This document shows positions 14,519 to 21,580 of a DNA stretch of 23,761 bases, one piece after another. Below the pieces are notes generated by a model that was not told where the DNA came from, did not search any database, and saw only the letters and a program-made list of their open reading frames with translations. The stretch's first letter is position 1, and each line of letters starts with the position of its first letter. The position numbers and the translations under genes are program-made. The stretch covers positions 1 to 23,761 of the forward strand of contig JACCYS010000091.1 of assembly GCA_013696365.1 (NCBI GenBank), written 5' to 3'. The DNA is from Nocardioidaceae bacterium (GTDB lineage Bacteria; Actinomycetota; Actinomycetes; Propionibacteriales; Nocardioidaceae).

Positions 14519-15604
14519 TCAGGGGCCGTTGGCGCCGAGGATGTCGACCACGAACAGCAGATCGGTGTCGGCCGGGATGGTGGGCGGGCTGCCCTGCGGG
14601 CCATACGCCAGGTCACTGGGGATGGCCAGCACAACGCGGCTACCGACGGTCTGACCCTCCAGCCCCTGATCCCAACCCGGGATCACCCCCCCAGCACCCA
14701 ACTGAAAATCGAAGGTCTCGCCGCGCTCCCATGACTGGTCGAAGATCTCACCGTCGGGATAGAGCTGCCCCAGGTAATGCACGGTGAGCGTCTGGCCGGC
14801 CTCGACCTTTGGCCCGTCGCCCACAATGATCGGCGCGGCCACCAGTTCCTGCACGTCCTTGGGCACCGAGCCACTAGCACTGAACTTTTGCGGTACGCCC
14901 TTGTCGTCGACGTCGAGGGTTGGCAGGTCAGCTGGCGCGTCCTTGTTGGCGCCCTCCGCCATCTGTAGCGGGTCGCTGGCCGGCTCTGGCGGCGGCTCGG
15001 GCGCCGGCTGACGCTCGATCAGGTCGGCAACGAACACCAGCGCAGAGTCCGGCTTGACGCCCAGCTGCGGGTTGCCCGCTTCACCGAACGCATCCTCCGA
15101 GGTGAGGCCAATGGCGAGCCTGCTGCCGACGGGCTGGTCGATGATGCCGGAGTACAAACCGGGCAACAGCCGTTGAGCGTCCATCTCCAACGGCACCGGC
15201 TGGCCGGTTTGCCATGAGCTCTCCAACGTCTTGCCGGTCTTGCCGTCGATGACGACATACTGCGCGGTCACCTGGTCTCCGGCGCCGATCGCCTCGCCAT
15301 CGCCCTCCTCCACGATCTGCACGGTGGTCTTGTCGGTGGTGAACGGTGCATCCACCGTGACCTTCGGCTGGCTGCCCAGTTCACCGGTGACGTCCACCCC
15401 GTCGAGATCGCCGGTCGGAGCGCTTTCCGGTCCGTCGGCCTCCGGGGTGCTCTCGCCCTCCCCCGCCGCAGGCTCGGTGCTCTCGGTGGTCTCCTCGGCC
15501 GACGTTTGGGTGTCGTCGGCGCTGCTGGAGTCAGAGCCGGTCCCGCCGCAGGCGGCCGGGATCAGCAGGAGCGGTACGGCAAGCAGGGCAAGTCGGCGGC
15601 GCAA
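14519..15604 (-). CDS. Two-domain FKBP-type peptidyl-prolyl isomerase lipoprotein
   Basis: The 361-residue protein has a basic-hydrophobic signal ending LLLIPAAC with Cys19 as lipidation site; Pro at -3 makes the lipobox imperfect. An acidic Ser/Thr/Glu-rich linker (20-65) follows, then two FKBP domains. The second (about 256-358) keeps FKBP pocket residues (Tyr277, Phe288, Asp289, Val307, Ile308, Trp311, Tyr334). The first (about 93-197) lacks the pocket Trp and is probably non-catalytic. It should assist folding outside the membrane. The TTG at 15604 is chosen because GAAGGA lies 7 nt upstream and the signal peptide begins there. An ATG at 15685 has no ribosome binding site and would put a hairpin and 27 non-signal residues in the protein. 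FKBP genes next to pafA are common in actinobacteria. Confidence 0.88.
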   Translation of the reverse strand: MRRRLALLAVPLLLIPAACGGTGSDSSSADDTQTSAEETTESTEPAAGEGESTPEADGPESAPTGDLDGVDVTGELGSQPKVTVDAPFTTDKTTVQIVEEGDGEAIGAGDQVTAQYVVIDGKTGKTLESSWQTGQPVPLEMDAQRLLPGLYSGIIDQPVGSRLAIGLTSEDAFGEAGNPQLGVKPDSALVFVADLIERQPAPEPPPEPASDPLQMAEGANKDAPADLPTLDVDDKGVPQKFSASGSVPKDVQELVAAPIIVGDGPKVEAGQTLTVHYLGQLYPDGEIFDQSWERGETFDFQLGAGGVIPGWDQGLEGQTVGSRVVLAIPSDLAYGPQGSPPTIPADTDLLFVVDILGANGP

Positions 15605-15611
15605 GGCGGCG

Positions 15612-15617
15612 TCCTTC
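15612..15617 (-). promoter_or_regulatory. Ribosome binding site deciding the TTG start of the FKBP gene
   Basis: GAAGGA on the minus strand precedes the TTG at 15602-15604 by 7 nt. No comparable site precedes the in-frame ATG at 15685. Confidence 0.6.
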
Positions 15618-15653
15618 GCGGTCGGGGATGAGGCTGGGTGAGCGTAACTGTGC

Positions 15654-15676
15654 TGCCTGAGAGGGACTCTCAGGCA
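15654..15676. terminator. Perfect 10-bp hairpin between pafA and the FKBP gene
   Basis: TGCCTGAGAG (15654-15663) and CTCTCAGGCA (15667-15676) form a perfect stem with a 3-nt loop, 27 nt past the pafA stop on the minus strand. It is the cleanest hairpin near a gene end in the window. No T-run follows, so it may terminate without one, block exonucleases at the pafA 3' end, or both. Confidence 0.5.
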
Positions 15677-15724
15677 GGCTTGCATTGATTCGATCAGGCG
15701 GTTTTACATTGACTCGATCAGTCG
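15677..15724 (-). repeat. 24-bp in-frame tandem duplication of the pafA 3' end
   Basis: The two adjacent 24-nt units (15701-15724 and 15677-15700) match at 19 of 24 positions. The first unit encodes the PafA tail RLIESM and its stop TAA. The second encodes RLIESM again in the same frame with CAA in place of TAA. The two differences inside the RLIESM codons are synonymous (CGA/CGC and GAG/GAA). Confidence 0.75.
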
Positions 15725-17065
15725 GTGCACCCGCTCGTCATGCGAGCGGAACGGGTCCTTGCACAGCACAGTGCGCTGCGCCTGGTCGTTGAGTTTGAGG
15801 TGCACCCAGTCGACGGTGAAGTCCCGCCGCCGCTCTTGTGCCCGGCGGATGAAGTCTCCTCGCAGTCGGGCACGCGTCGACTGCGGTGGCACTGACTTGG
15901 CGCGGAAGACTGCCGGATCCGACGATGTGCGGGCCACTGAGCCGCGCTTCTCCAGCAGGTAGTACAGACCGCGGTTGCGGTTAATGTCGTGGTAGGAGAG
16001 ATCCAGTTGGGCAACCCGCGCATCCCCCCACAGCAACTCGTGCTTGGCTCGGTAGCGGTCGATCAGGGTGTATTTGGTGACCCAGTCAATCTCTCGCTCA
16101 ACCAGCGACAGATCGCCAGACTCCACCGCCTTGAGCGAGCGCTCCCACAGGTCGAGCGTGCGCTCGATCAGGGGTGTCTGGAGCGAGCGCCGATCAACGA
16201 AGTCCCTGGCCCGGCTGAGGTACTCGGTCTGGATCTCCAGAGCGCTGGCTTCTCGTCCGTTCACCAGCCGCACCCGACGACGACCGGTCATGTCGTGAGA
16301 GATCTCGCGGATCGCCCGGATGGGGTTCTCCAGCGTGAGGTCGCGCATCACGACGCCCTCTTCGATCATCCGCAGTACCAGGTCGGTGCTGGCCAGCTTG
16401 AGCATCGTGGTGGTCTCGTTCATGTTCGAGTCGCCCACGATGACGTGCAGCCGGCGGTACTTCTCGGCGTCGGCGTGCGGCTCGTCCCGGGTGTTGATGA
16501 TTGGGCGGGATCGGGTGGTGGCGCTGGAGACGCCCTCCCAGATGTGCTCGGCGCGCTGGCTGAGCGCAAACACCGTCCCCCGCGGTGTCTGCAGTACCTT
16601 GCCCGCGCCGACGATGACCTGGCGGCTGACGAGGAACGGGATGAGCACGTCGGCCAACCGGCTGAACTCACCCTGGCGGGTCACCAGATAGTTCTCGTGG
16701 CACCCGTAGGAGTTGCCCGCCGAATCAGTGTTGTTCTTGAACAGGTAGACGTCGCCGACGATGCCGTCGTCGCGCAGTCGGCGCTCAGCGTCGACCACCA
16801 ACCCCTCCAGGATCCGCTCACCGGCCTTGTCGTGCGCCACCAGCTCGCTGATGTCGTCGCACTCGGGGGTGGCGTACTCGGGGTGGCTGCCGACGTCCAG
16901 ATACAGCCGCGCACCGTTGCGCAGGAACACGTTGCTGCTGCGACCCCACGACACGACCCGACGGAACAGGTAACGGGCGACCTCGTCCGGAGACAGACGC
17001 CGCTGCCCCCGGAAGGTGCAGGTGACGCCGTACTCGTTCTCGATCCCGTAGATCCGGCGGTCCAC
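15704..17065 (-). CDS. pafA: Pup-protein ligase PafA
   Basis: The 453-residue enzyme phosphorylates the C-terminal glutamate of Pup with ATP and joins it to substrate lysines. It aligns strongly with mycobacterial PafA, including DRRIYGIENEYGVTCTF, RYLFRRVVSWGRSSNVFLRNGARLYLD, the metal ligand Glu9 and catalytic Asp57, SRPIINTRDEPHAD and the C-terminal VDWVHLKLNDQAQRTVLCKDPFR. Starting at GTG 17065 places the catalytic Asp at 57, as in M. tuberculosis. A GTG two codons upstream (17071) is the alternative. TAGGCT 6 nt before 17065 suggests a leaderless message. Unlike in a compact Pup locus, it is separated from prcBA by three plus-strand genes and so needs its own promoter. Confidence 0.96.
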   Translation of the reverse strand: MDRRIYGIENEYGVTCTFRGQRRLSPDEVARYLFRRVVSWGRSSNVFLRNGARLYLDVGSHPEYATPECDDISELVAHDKAGERILEGLVVDAERRLRDDGIVGDVYLFKNNTDSAGNSYGCHENYLVTRQGEFSRLADVLIPFLVSRQVIVGAGKVLQTPRGTVFALSQRAEHIWEGVSSATTRSRPIINTRDEPHADAEKYRRLHVIVGDSNMNETTTMLKLASTDLVLRMIEEGVVMRDLTLENPIRAIREISHDMTGRRRVRLVNGREASALEIQTEYLSRARDFVDRRSLQTPLIERTLDLWERSLKAVESGDLSLVEREIDWVTKYTLIDRYRAKHELLWGDARVAQLDLSYHDINRNRGLYYLLEKRGSVARTSSDPAVFRAKSVPPQSTRARLRGDFIRRAQERRRDFTVDWVHLKLNDQAQRTVLCKDPFRSHDERVHRLIESM

Positions 17066-17071
17066 CCGCAC

Positions 17072-17077
17072 AGCCTA
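17072..17077 (-). promoter_or_regulatory. Predicted -10 element of pafA
   Basis: On the minus strand TAGGCT is followed by 6 nt and the GTG at 17065. The same TAGGCT hexamer lies 7 nt before the dop start. Upstream, GTCAG stands 9 nt before this hexamer, a near miss to the spacing of PafBC-type promoters. Confidence 0.4.
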
Positions 17078-17116
17078 TGTCGAATCCTGACCGAACGTGC
17101 CCACGACGCGGGGCGA

Positions 17117-17162
17117 GCCGGTCGGCAGTGGTGCCACGCACCGGCCCGGTCGTCCTACGACC
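17117..17162. promoter_or_regulatory. Inverted repeats in the pafA / secreted-protein divergent gap
   Basis: In this 182-nt gap two inverted repeats lie next to each other. GCCGGT/ACCGGC (17117-17122 and 17140-17145) encloses GTGG/CCAC (17128-17131 and 17134-17137). GGTCGT/ACGACC (17148-17153 and 17157-17162) has a 3-nt loop. They could be operators for pafA, the secreted-protein/two-component unit or both. The rest of the gap shows no gene. Confidence 0.35.
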
Positions 17163-17247
17163 ATTCGCCGATACCGCGGCACTCGCCGCGCAGGCACGCT
17201 GTACCTACCGCACCACCGCGGCCCCCCAGCAGCAGGGAAGACCCGGC

Positions 17248-17679
17248 ATGAACACCACCCGCAGAGCAGTCGCCGCCGCAGCGGCCACCATCTTGAGCGT
17301 CACCGTCGTCACCGCACTACCCGCCCAGGCCGGCGACCGTGAAGTGCGGCGTGAGGGCAGCTGCTCAGGCAGCGCCGACTGGAAGCTGAAGGCGAAGTCG
17401 GACGACGGCAGAATCGAAGTTGAGGGCGAGGTCGACAGCAACGTCAACGGCCAGAAGTGGAAGTGGCGGATCCTGCACGACGGAAGCGTGTCCGCGCGGG
17501 GCACGGCGAAGACCACCGGACCGAGCGGCTCCTTCGACCGGACCCGCCGAGTCCTGAACTCCTCCGGCACGGACCGCATCGGCTGGCGGGCTCGGAACGT
17601 CGCCAGCGGCCAGACATGCAAGGGCAATGCGCTTCTGAGCCGTTGTGGCCCCCGGGGGCCTGCGGACTTGGCACACTGA
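17248..17679 (+). CDS. Small secreted protein of unknown function
   Basis: The 143-residue protein has a Sec signal peptide (basic n-region, Ala/Val-rich core, predicted cleavage after PAQA at 28). The mature part is about 115 residues, with predicted beta strands (RIEVEGEVDSNVNGQKWKWR and following). Cysteines at 39 and 124 probably form a disulfide; a third is at 133. It resembles small secreted proteins common in actinobacteria with no assigned function. The core seems to end near GQTCKGNAL, so the last 13 residues may be an extra tail. GGGAAG precedes the ATG. Twenty-six nt separate it from the histidine kinase gene, so it may be co-transcribed and related to its signal. Confidence 0.7.
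   Translation: MNTTRRAVAAAAATILSVTVVTALPAQAGDREVRREGSCSGSADWKLKAKSDDGRIEVEGEVDSNVNGQKWKWRILHDGSVSARGTAKTTGPSGSFDRTRRVLNSSGTDRIGWRARNVASGQTCKGNALLSRCGPRGPADLAH
17647..17660. repeat. Perfect 14-bp C5G5 palindrome near the end of the secreted-protein gene
   Basis: The sequence GGCCCCCGGGGGCC lies in the last codons of the secreted-protein gene, 46 nt before the histidine kinase start. In RNA it would form a short very stable hairpin that could reduce readthrough into the kinase or mark a processed 3' end. Confidence 0.4.
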
Positions 17680-17705
17680 GTGCTCCGTCGTCAGGGGGGG
17701 CAGGT

Positions 17706-19034
17706 ATGTCCTCACGGTTGTTGCCCACAGCCAGGGCGGCGTCGACTCGACCGAGTTGGCACCGTCCTGTGCTGCAGTACGTGGCCGCCGGGCTCATCGC
17801 CGCGACTCTCGTCGCGTACGCAACTGGCGGGCTCAGCCGGCGAGCGGCCCAGGAGGAAGCAGTCCTGGATGCGAAGGCCACCACCGACCTGCTGGCCCGT
17901 TCGGTCATCCAACCTGCACTCCCCCGTGGGTTGGTGGGCGGCAACCAGGGTGCGCGCGACCGGTTCGACCGCATCTCGCAGAGCCGCGTGATGGGCGGCC
18001 CAGTGATGCGCGTCAAGCTGTGGGACGTCGAAGGGACCGTGCTCTACTCCGATGTGCCGCAGCTCATCGGGCGCGACTTCGAGCTCGGCGGCGACGAGCT
18101 CGCAGTGCTGGAGATGGGTGGCACCGAAGCCGAACGCAGCGACCTGTCCAAGGACGAGAACGTCTTCGACCGGCCGCTGGGCGACGTGGTCGAGGTCTAC
18201 ACGCAGGTGCGCTCCCCCGAAGGTGACCCGCTGCTGTTCGAGGTGTACTTCTCCGCAGCAGACGTCACCAGCCGCGCCGATGAGGTCTTCGGGGCCTTCC
18301 GTCCGATCTCGGTGGGTGGGTTGCTGCTGTTCTTGGGGATGTCGGTTCCCTTGGTGTGGCTGTTGGCGCGACGGCTGGACACCGCCGCCACCGAGCGGGA
18401 GGGCCTGCTGCTTGCCGCCGTCGAGGCCTCCGATGTCGAGCGCCGCAGGGTCGCCCGCGACCTGCACGACGGTGTCGTCCAAGACCTGGCCGGCACCGCC
18501 TTCGCACTCGCTGCGAGCAGTCGGTCGACCAGCGAGCCGGACCTCAGCCACCGGCTGGAGACTCTGGCGGGCCGAGTGCGGCAGTCCCTACGCACGCTGC
18601 GGTCACTGCTCGTCGAGATCTACCCGCCCGACCTGCACACCGCGGGTCTGGCCGCTGCATTGGATGACCTGGTGGCCCCCGCCAGCACCGCCGGCGTACG
18701 CGTTGAGCTCGACGTCATCGACACCCAGCACATCCCCGAGGAGGTCGTCTCCTTGCTTTGGCGGACTGCACAAGAAGCCATCCGCAATGCGCTGCGGCAC
18801 GGCAGACCGCAACACCTGCAGGTGTGCGTGCGCCAGCAGGGGGTGCCGAGTGGGACCGTGGTGCTCGAGGTCGTCGATGACGGGGCTGGCTTCGACCCGG
18901 ACCAACCGGTGCCCGCCCAGCATTTCGGATTGCGATCGCTTCGCGACCTGGTGCGGGTCGTCGGTGGCAGGCTGCACGTGCATTCGGTGCCCGGCGAAGG
19001 TACCCGGCTGACATTGGAGGTGTCGCTGCCATGA
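17706..19034 (+). CDS. NarL/LiaS-type sensor histidine kinase
   Basis: The 442-residue membrane kinase has TM1 (about 23-43), an extracytoplasmic sensor region (about 44-198) and TM2 (201-222). A HisKA_3 dimerisation domain carries phospho-acceptor His254 in ERRRVARDLHDGVVQDLAG. The HATPase domain has Asn361 (N box), DDGAGFD (391-397) and HFGLRSL (406-412). All key residues are present, so it should be active. The sensor region matches no ligand-binding family I can name. The ATG at 17706 follows a G-rich run including AGGGGGG. Its stop overlaps the response regulator start as ATGA, so the pair is coupled. Confidence 0.92.
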   Translation: MSSRLLPTARAASTRPSWHRPVLQYVAAGLIAATLVAYATGGLSRRAAQEEAVLDAKATTDLLARSVIQPALPRGLVGGNQGARDRFDRISQSRVMGGPVMRVKLWDVEGTVLYSDVPQLIGRDFELGGDELAVLEMGGTEAERSDLSKDENVFDRPLGDVVEVYTQVRSPEGDPLLFEVYFSAADVTSRADEVFGAFRPISVGGLLLFLGMSVPLVWLLARRLDTAATEREGLLLAAVEASDVERRRVARDLHDGVVQDLAGTAFALAASSRSTSEPDLSHRLETLAGRVRQSLRTLRSLLVEIYPPDLHTAGLAAALDDLVAPASTAGVRVELDVIDTQHIPEEVVSLLWRTAQEAIRNALRHGRPQHLQVCVRQQGVPSGTVVLEVVDDGAGFDPDQPVPAQHFGLRSLRDLVRVVGGRLHVHSVPGEGTRLTLEVSLP

Positions 19035-19678
19035 CGGCCGCGGAGATCCGCGTTGTGCTCGCCGACGATCACCCGATGGTGCGCAACGGTCTGCACCAGC
19101 TGCTGAGCATGGACGAACGGATCGTCGTCGTCGGCATGGCGGGCACCGGCGCCGAGGCCGTCGAGCAGGTGCTGGAACACGGCCCGGACGTAGTGCTGAT
19201 GGACCTGCAGATGCCGGACACCGACGGGGTGACCGCAACGCGGCTGCTGCAGGATCAAGCGCCCGCCGCCCAGGTGGTGATCCTGACGTCCTTCTCCGAC
19301 CGGGAACGGATCGTGGCGGCTCTTGAAGCGGGAGCCATCGGCTACCTGTTGAAGGACGCAGAACCCGAGGAACTGCTCGCGGGAGTGCACGCCGCTGTTC
19401 GCGGGGAGTCCCCGCTGCACCCGCGAGCGGCCAGGGAGATGCTGAGCGCTCGGGACCGTGGACGCCGCAACCGGCAGCAGGCCGCCGACGCCCTCACCCC
19501 GCGCGAGTGGGAGATCCTCGCTCTGGTCAGAGATGGACTGGCCAACAAGCAGATCGCCCGGCGACTGGCGATCAGCGAGCGCACGGTGAAGGCCCATCTA
19601 ACCTCGGCGTTCCACCGCATCGGGGTCATGGACCGCACCCAGGCCGCGCTGTGGGCCGAGCGGCAGGGCGGCGACTAG
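19031..19678 (+). CDS. NarL/FixJ-family response regulator
   Basis: The 215-residue protein has a receiver domain with acidic pocket Asp12/Asp13, phospho-acceptor Asp58, Thr86 and Lys109. A LuxR-type helix-turn-helix follows (about 152-210, LTPREWEILALVRDGLANKQIARRLAISERTVKAHL). It is the cognate partner of the overlapping histidine kinase and should bind DNA as a dimer after phosphorylation. It converges on prcA with a 21-nt gap and no visible terminator, so its transcript may run antisense into prcA. Targets are unknown; the inverted repeats at 17117-17162 are candidates by position. Confidence 0.94.
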   Translation: MTAAEIRVVLADDHPMVRNGLHQLLSMDERIVVVGMAGTGAEAVEQVLEHGPDVVLMDLQMPDTDGVTATRLLQDQAPAAQVVILTSFSDRERIVAALEAGAIGYLLKDAEPEELLAGVHAAVRGESPLHPRAAREMLSARDRGRRNRQQAADALTPREWEILALVRDGLANKQIARRLAISERTVKAHLTSAFHRIGVMDRTQAALWAERQGGD

Positions 19679-19699
19679 TCGTCACGTCACCTGCGTGCA

Positions 19700-20398
19700 T
19701 CAGCCCTCGGCAAGCGAGGCGGCCACAGCCTCGTCGGACAGCCTCAGGAACTTGCGCTGCTGTCCGCGCGTGCGGTCCAGTACGGCCGCCTCCACGTCTT
19801 GAGCGGGTATCTCTCGAGGGGTTTCATCGTTGTGGGCCAGCGCTTGCACCGCCAGCCGCACCGCCTCGCCGCGGGTCAACCCCTCACGGTAGTGCTCGCT
19901 CAGCCAGGCCACCGGCCGCTCGGCGGCACCGCCCATCACCGCAAACCGCTGCTCGTCCGCCACCGAGCCGTCGTAGGTCAGGCGGTACACCTGGTCGTCC
20001 CCGGGCGCGTCGCCCACCTCGGCAACAAAGATCTCCACCTCGTACGGCTTCTCCCCGCCGGACGAAAAGATCGTCCCCAGCGTCTGCGCGTAGGCGTTGG
20101 CCAGCGCTCGGCCGGTGACGTCGCGGCGGTCGTAGGAGTATCCGCGCAAGTCCGCCAGCCGCACGCCCGCAATCCGCAGGTTTTCGAACTCGTTGTACCG
20201 CCCGACCGCTGCGAAAGCGATCCGGTCGTAGATCTCGGAGACCTTGTGCAAGGCCTGCGATGGGTTCTCCGCAACGAAACAGATGCCGTCGGCGTACGGG
20301 ACCACCACGACGCTGCGCCCCCGGGCGATGCCCTTGCGGGCGAAGTCGGCCCGGTCCTTCATCAACTGCTCGGGTGAGACGTAGAACGGTGCGGTCAC
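19700..20398 (-). CDS. prcA: Proteasome subunit alpha
   Basis: The 232-residue protein forms the outer rings of the 20S core that gate substrate entry and dock Mpa/ARC or other activators. Its N-terminus MTAPFYVSPEQLMKDRADFARKGIARGRS is the gate segment of actinobacterial PrcA, followed by the proteasome fold with no catalytic N-terminal threonine. The GTG at 20398 has GGGGAG 7 nt upstream. It follows prcB by 40 nt and is the last gene of the dop-pup-prcB-prcA run. The C-terminus runs KFLRLSDEAVAASLAEG. Confidence 0.95.
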   Translation of the reverse strand: MTAPFYVSPEQLMKDRADFARKGIARGRSVVVVPYADGICFVAENPSQALHKVSEIYDRIAFAAVGRYNEFENLRIAGVRLADLRGYSYDRRDVTGRALANAYAQTLGTIFSSGGEKPYEVEIFVAEVGDAPGDDQVYRLTYDGSVADEQRFAVMGGAAERPVAWLSEHYREGLTRGEAVRLAVQALAHNDETPREIPAQDVEAAVLDRTRGQQRKFLRLSDEAVAASLAEG

Positions 20399-20438
20399 TG
20401 CAGGTCTCCCCAGAGGCAGTCGGCGGTCACTGTGGGCG

Positions 20439-21302
20439 TCATGTCAGCGGGGCGGCCGGCCCGTCGGGCCGGCCCATCCGGGCAGCGACGATCTCATCGG
20501 CAAGAACGGCGACCTCGTCGTCCGGCAGGCGCCGATAACCCTCCGCAGTGACCACGGCCACCACCGGAAAGATCCGGCGGGCCAGGTCGGGCCCGCCGGT
20601 GGCCGAGTCATCGTCGGCCGCGTCGTACAGCGCCTGAACGGTTGCGGTCACGCAGTCACGTTCGGCCAAACCGTCCTTATAGAGCTTCTTCAACGAGCCG
20701 CGGGCAAACAGGGACCCGGACCCGACCGCGTGGAACGCTGTCTCCTCGTAGCGCCCGCCGGTCACGTCGTAGGAGAAGATGCGTCCTCCGTCGTGGTGCG
20801 GGTCGTACCCGGCGAACAGCGGCACGACGGCCAGCCCCTGCATGGCCATCCCTAGGTTGGCGCGGATCATCCCGGCCAGCCGGTTGGCCTTGCCGTCCAA
20901 TGACAGCGGGGTGCCTTCGATCTTCTCGTAGTGCTCGAGCTCGGTCTGGAATAGCCGCACCACCTCGACAGCGAGGCCGGCGGTGCCGGCGATGCCGACG
21001 CAGGAGTACTCATCGGCGGGGAACACCTTCTCGATGTCGCGCTGGGCGATGATGTTGCCCATGGTGGCCCGCCGGTCGCCGGCCATCACCACTCCGCCGG
21101 CGAAGGTCGCCGCCACGATCGTCGTGCCGTGCGGCACCTCCAGCCCGGTGGTAGCCGCAACAGCCGCGCTCCGGGAGCTGGGGAGCACATCGGGGGTCTG
21201 TCCGGCCACGAAGTCAGCAAAGGACGCCGAGCCGGGAGCAAGGTAGGCGCCGGGCAGGCGCGCGGAGAAGCCAGCTTGCGATTCGGTGGGCCGAGTGTTC
21301 AC
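20439..21302 (-). CDS. prcB: Proteasome subunit beta
   Basis: The 287-residue precursor has a 59-residue propeptide ending VPHG. Autocleavage before Thr60 would expose the catalytic N-terminal threonine (TTIVAATFAGGVVMAGD). With Thr60 as mature residue 1, Asp76 becomes Asp17 and Lys92 becomes Lys33, the conserved catalytic set. It forms the inner rings of the 20S core that degrade pupylated proteins. The GTG start overlaps the pup stop as GTGA, so Pup and PrcB are translationally coupled. GAAGGGTGG within the pup tail can serve as ribosome binding site. Confidence 0.96.
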   Translation of the reverse strand: MNTRPTESQAGFSARLPGAYLAPGSASFADFVAGQTPDVLPSSRSAAVAATTGLEVPHGTTIVAATFAGGVVMAGDRRATMGNIIAQRDIEKVFPADEYSCVGIAGTAGLAVEVVRLFQTELEHYEKIEGTPLSLDGKANRLAGMIRANLGMAMQGLAVVPLFAGYDPHHDGGRIFSYDVTGGRYEETAFHAVGSGSLFARGSLKKLYKDGLAERDCVTATVQALYDAADDDSATGGPDLARRIFPVVAVVTAEGYRRLPDDEVAVLADEIVAARMGRPDGPAAPLT

Positions 21303-21508
21303 TGGCCACCCTTCTGCACGAACGAGCGGACGAAGTCCTCGGCGTTCTCTTCCAGCACGTCATCGATCTCGTCCAGGATGGCGTCGACGTCTTCGTCGAG
21401 CCGTTCCTTGCGCTCGGTCAACTCCTCGCTGACCGCAGTCTCCGGCTCCTCCTGGCTCGCCCCGCCGCGCTTGCTGCTGCGGTGCTGCTGGCCGCCATCA
21501 CTGGCCAT
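21299..21508 (-). CDS. pup: Prokaryotic ubiquitin-like protein Pup
   Basis: The 69-residue protein has a disordered Gly/Ser/Gln-rich N-terminus and a coiled-coil-forming middle (about 25-58, ELTERKERLDEDVDAILDEI). It ends FVQKGGQ. The terminal Gln means Dop must deamidate it to Glu before PafA can ligate it. It is slightly longer than the 64-residue M. tuberculosis Pup. The ATG at 21508 is preceded by GAGAGGGTG. It lies 72 nt after dop, and a perfect palindrome in that gap may control it separately. Confidence 0.97.
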   Translation of the reverse strand: MASDGGQQHRSSKRGGASQEEPETAVSEELTERKERLDEDVDAILDEIDDVLEENAEDFVRSFVQKGGQ

Positions 21509-21538
21509 GACTCATCACCCTCTCCGCTCGCGCACGAA

Positions 21539-21564
21539 CCATGCACGGTGCGCACCGTGCATGG
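21539..21564. promoter_or_regulatory. Perfect 26-bp palindrome between dop and pup
   Basis: The half-site CCATGCACGGTGC is followed without gap by its exact reverse complement. It starts 16 nt past the dop stop and ends 30 nt before the pup start on the minus strand. As DNA it is a strong candidate operator for a dimeric repressor. As RNA it makes a very stable hairpin that could attenuate pup-prcBA transcription or protect processed ends. No T-run follows. Confidence 0.6.
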
Positions 21565-21580
21565 ACGACCCTAACCGCCT

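Noticed and set aside
15605..15685. ATG start at 15685 for the FKBP lipoprotein
   Set aside because: It has no ribosome binding site, lies in the duplicated pafA tail, and would put a hairpin and 27 non-signal residues before the signal peptide.
15989..17251. 420-codon plus-strand frame opposite pafA
   Set aside because: It is a shadow of the strongly conserved pafA and has no recognisable domain.
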